From Bacteroidales bacterium (GTDB lineage Bacteria; Bacteroidota; Bacteroidia; Bacteroidales; UBA932), in the NCBI GenBank assembly GCA_015060455.1, contig SUYM01000002.1:1-64000 (forward strand): DNA of 64,000 bases, read 5' to 3'. Of this stretch, positions 62,241 through 64,000 are shown one piece after another. The number at the start of each line of letters is the position of its first letter. The stretch's first letter is position 1. The notes below the pieces were generated by a model, which was not told where the DNA came from, searched no databases, and saw nothing but the letters and a program-made list of their open reading frames with translations. The translations under genes and the position numbers were made by a program.

Positions 62241-63397
62241 TATTCTTCTGAGATCAGTTTTTCTGAGGGAATGAGTCTTCTGAATGCCTTGACATTGCGG
62301 AAGAATCGGAATGCAATGACACGGAATACCGTGTAGATAGGGATGGCGGCAATCATTGCCAGAGGACCTCCGATACTTCCTACGATCAGCAGGACGATGA
62401 AGATTTCCAGCGGTTTGGATTTTATGCTTGTCGAATATATCACTGGCTGGTAGAGGAAGTTGTCCACTAACTGTGTGAAGCAGAATATGGCGATGAGTAC
62501 GGCTGTGAATGCCCAGAAACCGAGGTCAAGCCCGACCGGTGCCGCACTGCTGTATTTCAGCGTAAGTCCGAGCACAGTGCCGAGGGCTCCGCCAAGAAAC
62601 GGTCCTACGTAAGGGATGATGTTGAATATTCCGGTCATGAAGGCGATTCCGAGTGCGGCATTGACGCCGAGTCTCGCTATCAGCCAGAGACCAAGGAAAT
62701 TGAGCAGGGCTACACCGAGAACTTCTATGATTACTCCTATGAAATATCTTGAAAGCAGGTGCTCGATGTCATCTATGGCCTTCTCCACTGTCTTCTCATA
62801 TTTGTCCGGGACGATTGCGCATATGATGGAGGTGAAAAGTCCGTCGTCCTTTATGAAGAAGAAACTGATGAATATTACGGAGAATATGCCTACGCACAGG
62901 GTCGTAAGAATTGATGCCGCAGAGCCGAGAACATTTGAAAACGCATTGACGTTGAGCAGTTTGTGTACTTCCTGTCCGATGGCGACCTCTATTCTAAAAT
63001 CATTGCCCAGCCGGGGAATGCGTTCTTGCAGGAAACTGTTGAGGTCCGCGAGCGGAGCCGCCATGTTCTTAGCCGCCTGACTGATGTTCGTGACGGATAC
63101 GTCCTGTATCATGCTGCTTACAAGAGGTATGCTCAGCGAGAGGAAGGCAAGGACGCCCCCGGCTACGAGTATCATGCAGAATGCAGCCATCAGCCAGTCC
63201 GGGCATCTCCTGCCTTTGATATGTAACTTCCGCATAAGATTCATGAGGGGCTTGGCGATCAGTGATACCACCACAGCGATGAGGATGTATGCAAGGACAC
63301 TTCTCAATATCCAGCACAGTCCTCCGACAATTGCAACACATGATGCGATGATGATGTATTTTGCAAGTTTGTCAGTGTATCTTTCAGTATTTTCCAT
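62240..63397 (-). CDS. AI-2E family transporter (PerM/YdbI-like)
   Basis: A 385-residue polytopic membrane protein of the AI-2E/PerM family. Eight hydrophobic segments are visible, with two at the N-terminus, a long amphipathic region (about 100-165), and the family signature in the second half: GIFNIIPYVGPFLGGALGTVLG and VDNFLYQPVIYSTSIKSKPL. Members have been linked to export of signalling molecules or ions; the name does not establish AI-2 transport here. Coupled to the genes on both sides (5 bases from the HAD stop; start of esterase overlaps). Confidence 0.87.
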   Translation of the reverse strand: MENTERYTDKLAKYIIIASCVAIVGGLCWILRSVLAYILIAVVVSLIAKPLMNLMRKLHIKGRRCPDWLMAAFCMILVAGGVLAFLSLSIPLVSSMIQDVSVTNISQAAKNMAAPLADLNSFLQERIPRLGNDFRIEVAIGQEVHKLLNVNAFSNVLGSAASILTTLCVGIFSVIFISFFFIKDDGLFTSIICAIVPDKYEKTVEKAIDDIEHLLSRYFIGVIIEVLGVALLNFLGLWLIARLGVNAALGIAFMTGIFNIIPYVGPFLGGALGTVLGLTLKYSSAAPVGLDLGFWAFTAVLIAIFCFTQLVDNFLYQPVIYSTSIKSKPLEIFIVLLIVGSIGGPLAMIAAIPIYTVFRVIAFRFFRNVKAFRRLIPSEKLISEE

Positions 63398-63402
63398 ATA
63401 AC

Positions 63403-64000
63403 TTATATTATCGTACAGAGTTCGTCAGGGCTGTCGATCAGCCTCCAAGGGGAGTATGCTTCAAGTTCTTCCCGTGTCCGGAATCCCCACGTCACCCCGA
63501 TGGTCCTGATACCGGCATTGATTCCGGTCTGCATATCCACATCGGAATCTCCGACATAGAGGACTTCGTCGTATGTTATGCCGGGAACTGCCGACATCGC
63601 TTCTTCCACAATCTGAGGGTCCGGCTTTATCGGCATGCCGTCCCTCTGACCAAGAATCTTTACAAACTTGTGATTTCCGAAGAAATGCTGCACAAGTTGC
63701 TCGGTGCCCTGCTGGTATTTGTTGGACGCTACCGCAAAATGCAGACCTTTGGCTGCAAGGGCTTCAAGCATCGGCATGATTCCCTCATATGGTCGGGTAA
63801 AGTCGCATCCATGCTCGTTATAATAGGGGATGAATATGCTCCTCATTCTGGCTACATTGTCTTCGCTCACTTGTCCGGCCGGCATTGCTCCACGGAAGAG
63901 GTTGTCGATGCCTCTGCCCACCAGCATGTTGTATTCTTCAAGGCTGCGCTGAGGAAAACCGCATTGTTCCAGAGCATGGTTGCAGGCGTTTGCTATGTCT
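63403..64000 (-). CDS. HAD hydrolase, phosphoglycolate phosphatase-like (cut by right edge)
   Basis: At least 199 residues remain of a HAD-superfamily phosphatase; the N-terminus with the catalytic DxD is beyond base 64000. The visible start reads DIANACNHALEQCGFPQRSLEE, the cap-domain beginning of phosphoglycolate phosphatase-type proteins (Gph). VASNK is motif II, IKPDP (motif III lysine) and GDSDVDMQTGINAG (motif IV aspartates) follow. The internal ATG at 63927 is not the real start, because the frame is open and homologous upstream. First gene of the operon with the transporter and esterase. Confidence 0.86.
   Translation of the reverse strand, partial: DIANACNHALEQCGFPQRSLEEYNMLVGRGIDNLFRGAMPAGQVSEDNVARMRSIFIPYYNEHGCDFTRPYEGIMPMLEALAAKGLHFAVASNKYQQGTEQLVQHFFGNHKFVKILGQRDGMPIKPDPQIVEEAMSAVPGITYDEVLYVGDSDVDMQTGINAGIRTIGVTWGFRTREELEAYSPWRLIDSPDELCTII

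Noticed and set aside
62240..63397. AI-2 quorum-sensing exporter
   Set aside because: The family name is historical; nothing nearby (no luxS or lsr genes) supports AI-2 transport.

Overview
The window is a stretch of a Bacteroidales (Bacteroidota) chromosome. The signs are two SusC/SusD outer-membrane uptake loci, many SPII lipoproteins, an HI0933-type flavoprotein, a GSCFA protein, a 7TM AraC regulator, gliding-type (GldA/GldF/GldG) ABC genes, a near absence of Shine-Dalgarno sequences, and promoters of the Bacteroides form TTTG-N19-TAnnTTTG (clearest before three tRNAs). I cannot name the genus. Base composition is moderate and typical of a gut or host-associated member.

Layout. 0-1.3 kb: the 5' end of a DUF3800 gene runs off the left edge, followed by about 1.1 kb without a recognisable gene that holds direct repeats and hairpins. 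1.3-4.1 kb: TrpB2-type PLP enzyme, flavoprotein, tRNA-Thr. 4.2-10.5 kb: SusC/SusD locus 1 with two lipoproteins. 10.5-13.2 kb: yicC and glnS. 13.3-21.6 kb: a tightly coupled operon of an ABC ATPase, two tandem GldF-GldG fusion permeases and two tandem short MutS-like ATPases. 21.6-29.7 kb: SusC/SusD locus 2 with DUF4843, PKD-like and fimbrillin-like lipoproteins, the later genes looking AT-richer. 30.1-34.2 kb: an Rpn/PD-(D/E)XK nuclease gene and a small S26-peptidase-like / HPr-kinase-like / ABC exporter cluster. 34.2-39.0 kb: aminotransferase and a nucleotide-sugar operon (ugd, epimerase, manC, 50-aa ORF). 39.0-48.6 kb: outer-membrane barrels, ffh, lysA, 7TM-AraC regulator, GSCFA protein. 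48.7-55.3 kb: tRNA-Glu, rsmG, ECF sigma factor, polA, two small lipoproteins, hisS. 55.3-56.7 kb: a gene-free region dense in palindromes. 56.7-64 kb: initiator tRNA, small barrel protein, tRNA-Leu, LytTR regulator, fabF, nucleoside phosphorylase, esterase, AI-2E family transporter and a phosphoglycolate-phosphatase-like HAD gene cut by the right edge.

Most genes are housekeeping or standard Bacteroidales surface functions. The less ordinary material is: (i) short intergenic hairpins, often in pairs about 47-53 bp apart, whose stems differ in sequence yet stay self-complementary while the loops keep a common core; (ii) a second repeat family around TGTCATTCTGAACGAAG, one copy of which supplies the C-terminus of a sugar epimerase and another of which has expanded into five 23-bp units; (iii) the duplicated GldFG/MutS-like operon; (iv) the S26/HprK/ABC cluster; (v) a DNA polymerase I that appears to have lost the first proofreading aspartate; (vi) an initiator tRNA gene with an extra base in its T stem. 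No CRISPR array, rRNA gene, prophage or complete insertion sequence was seen.
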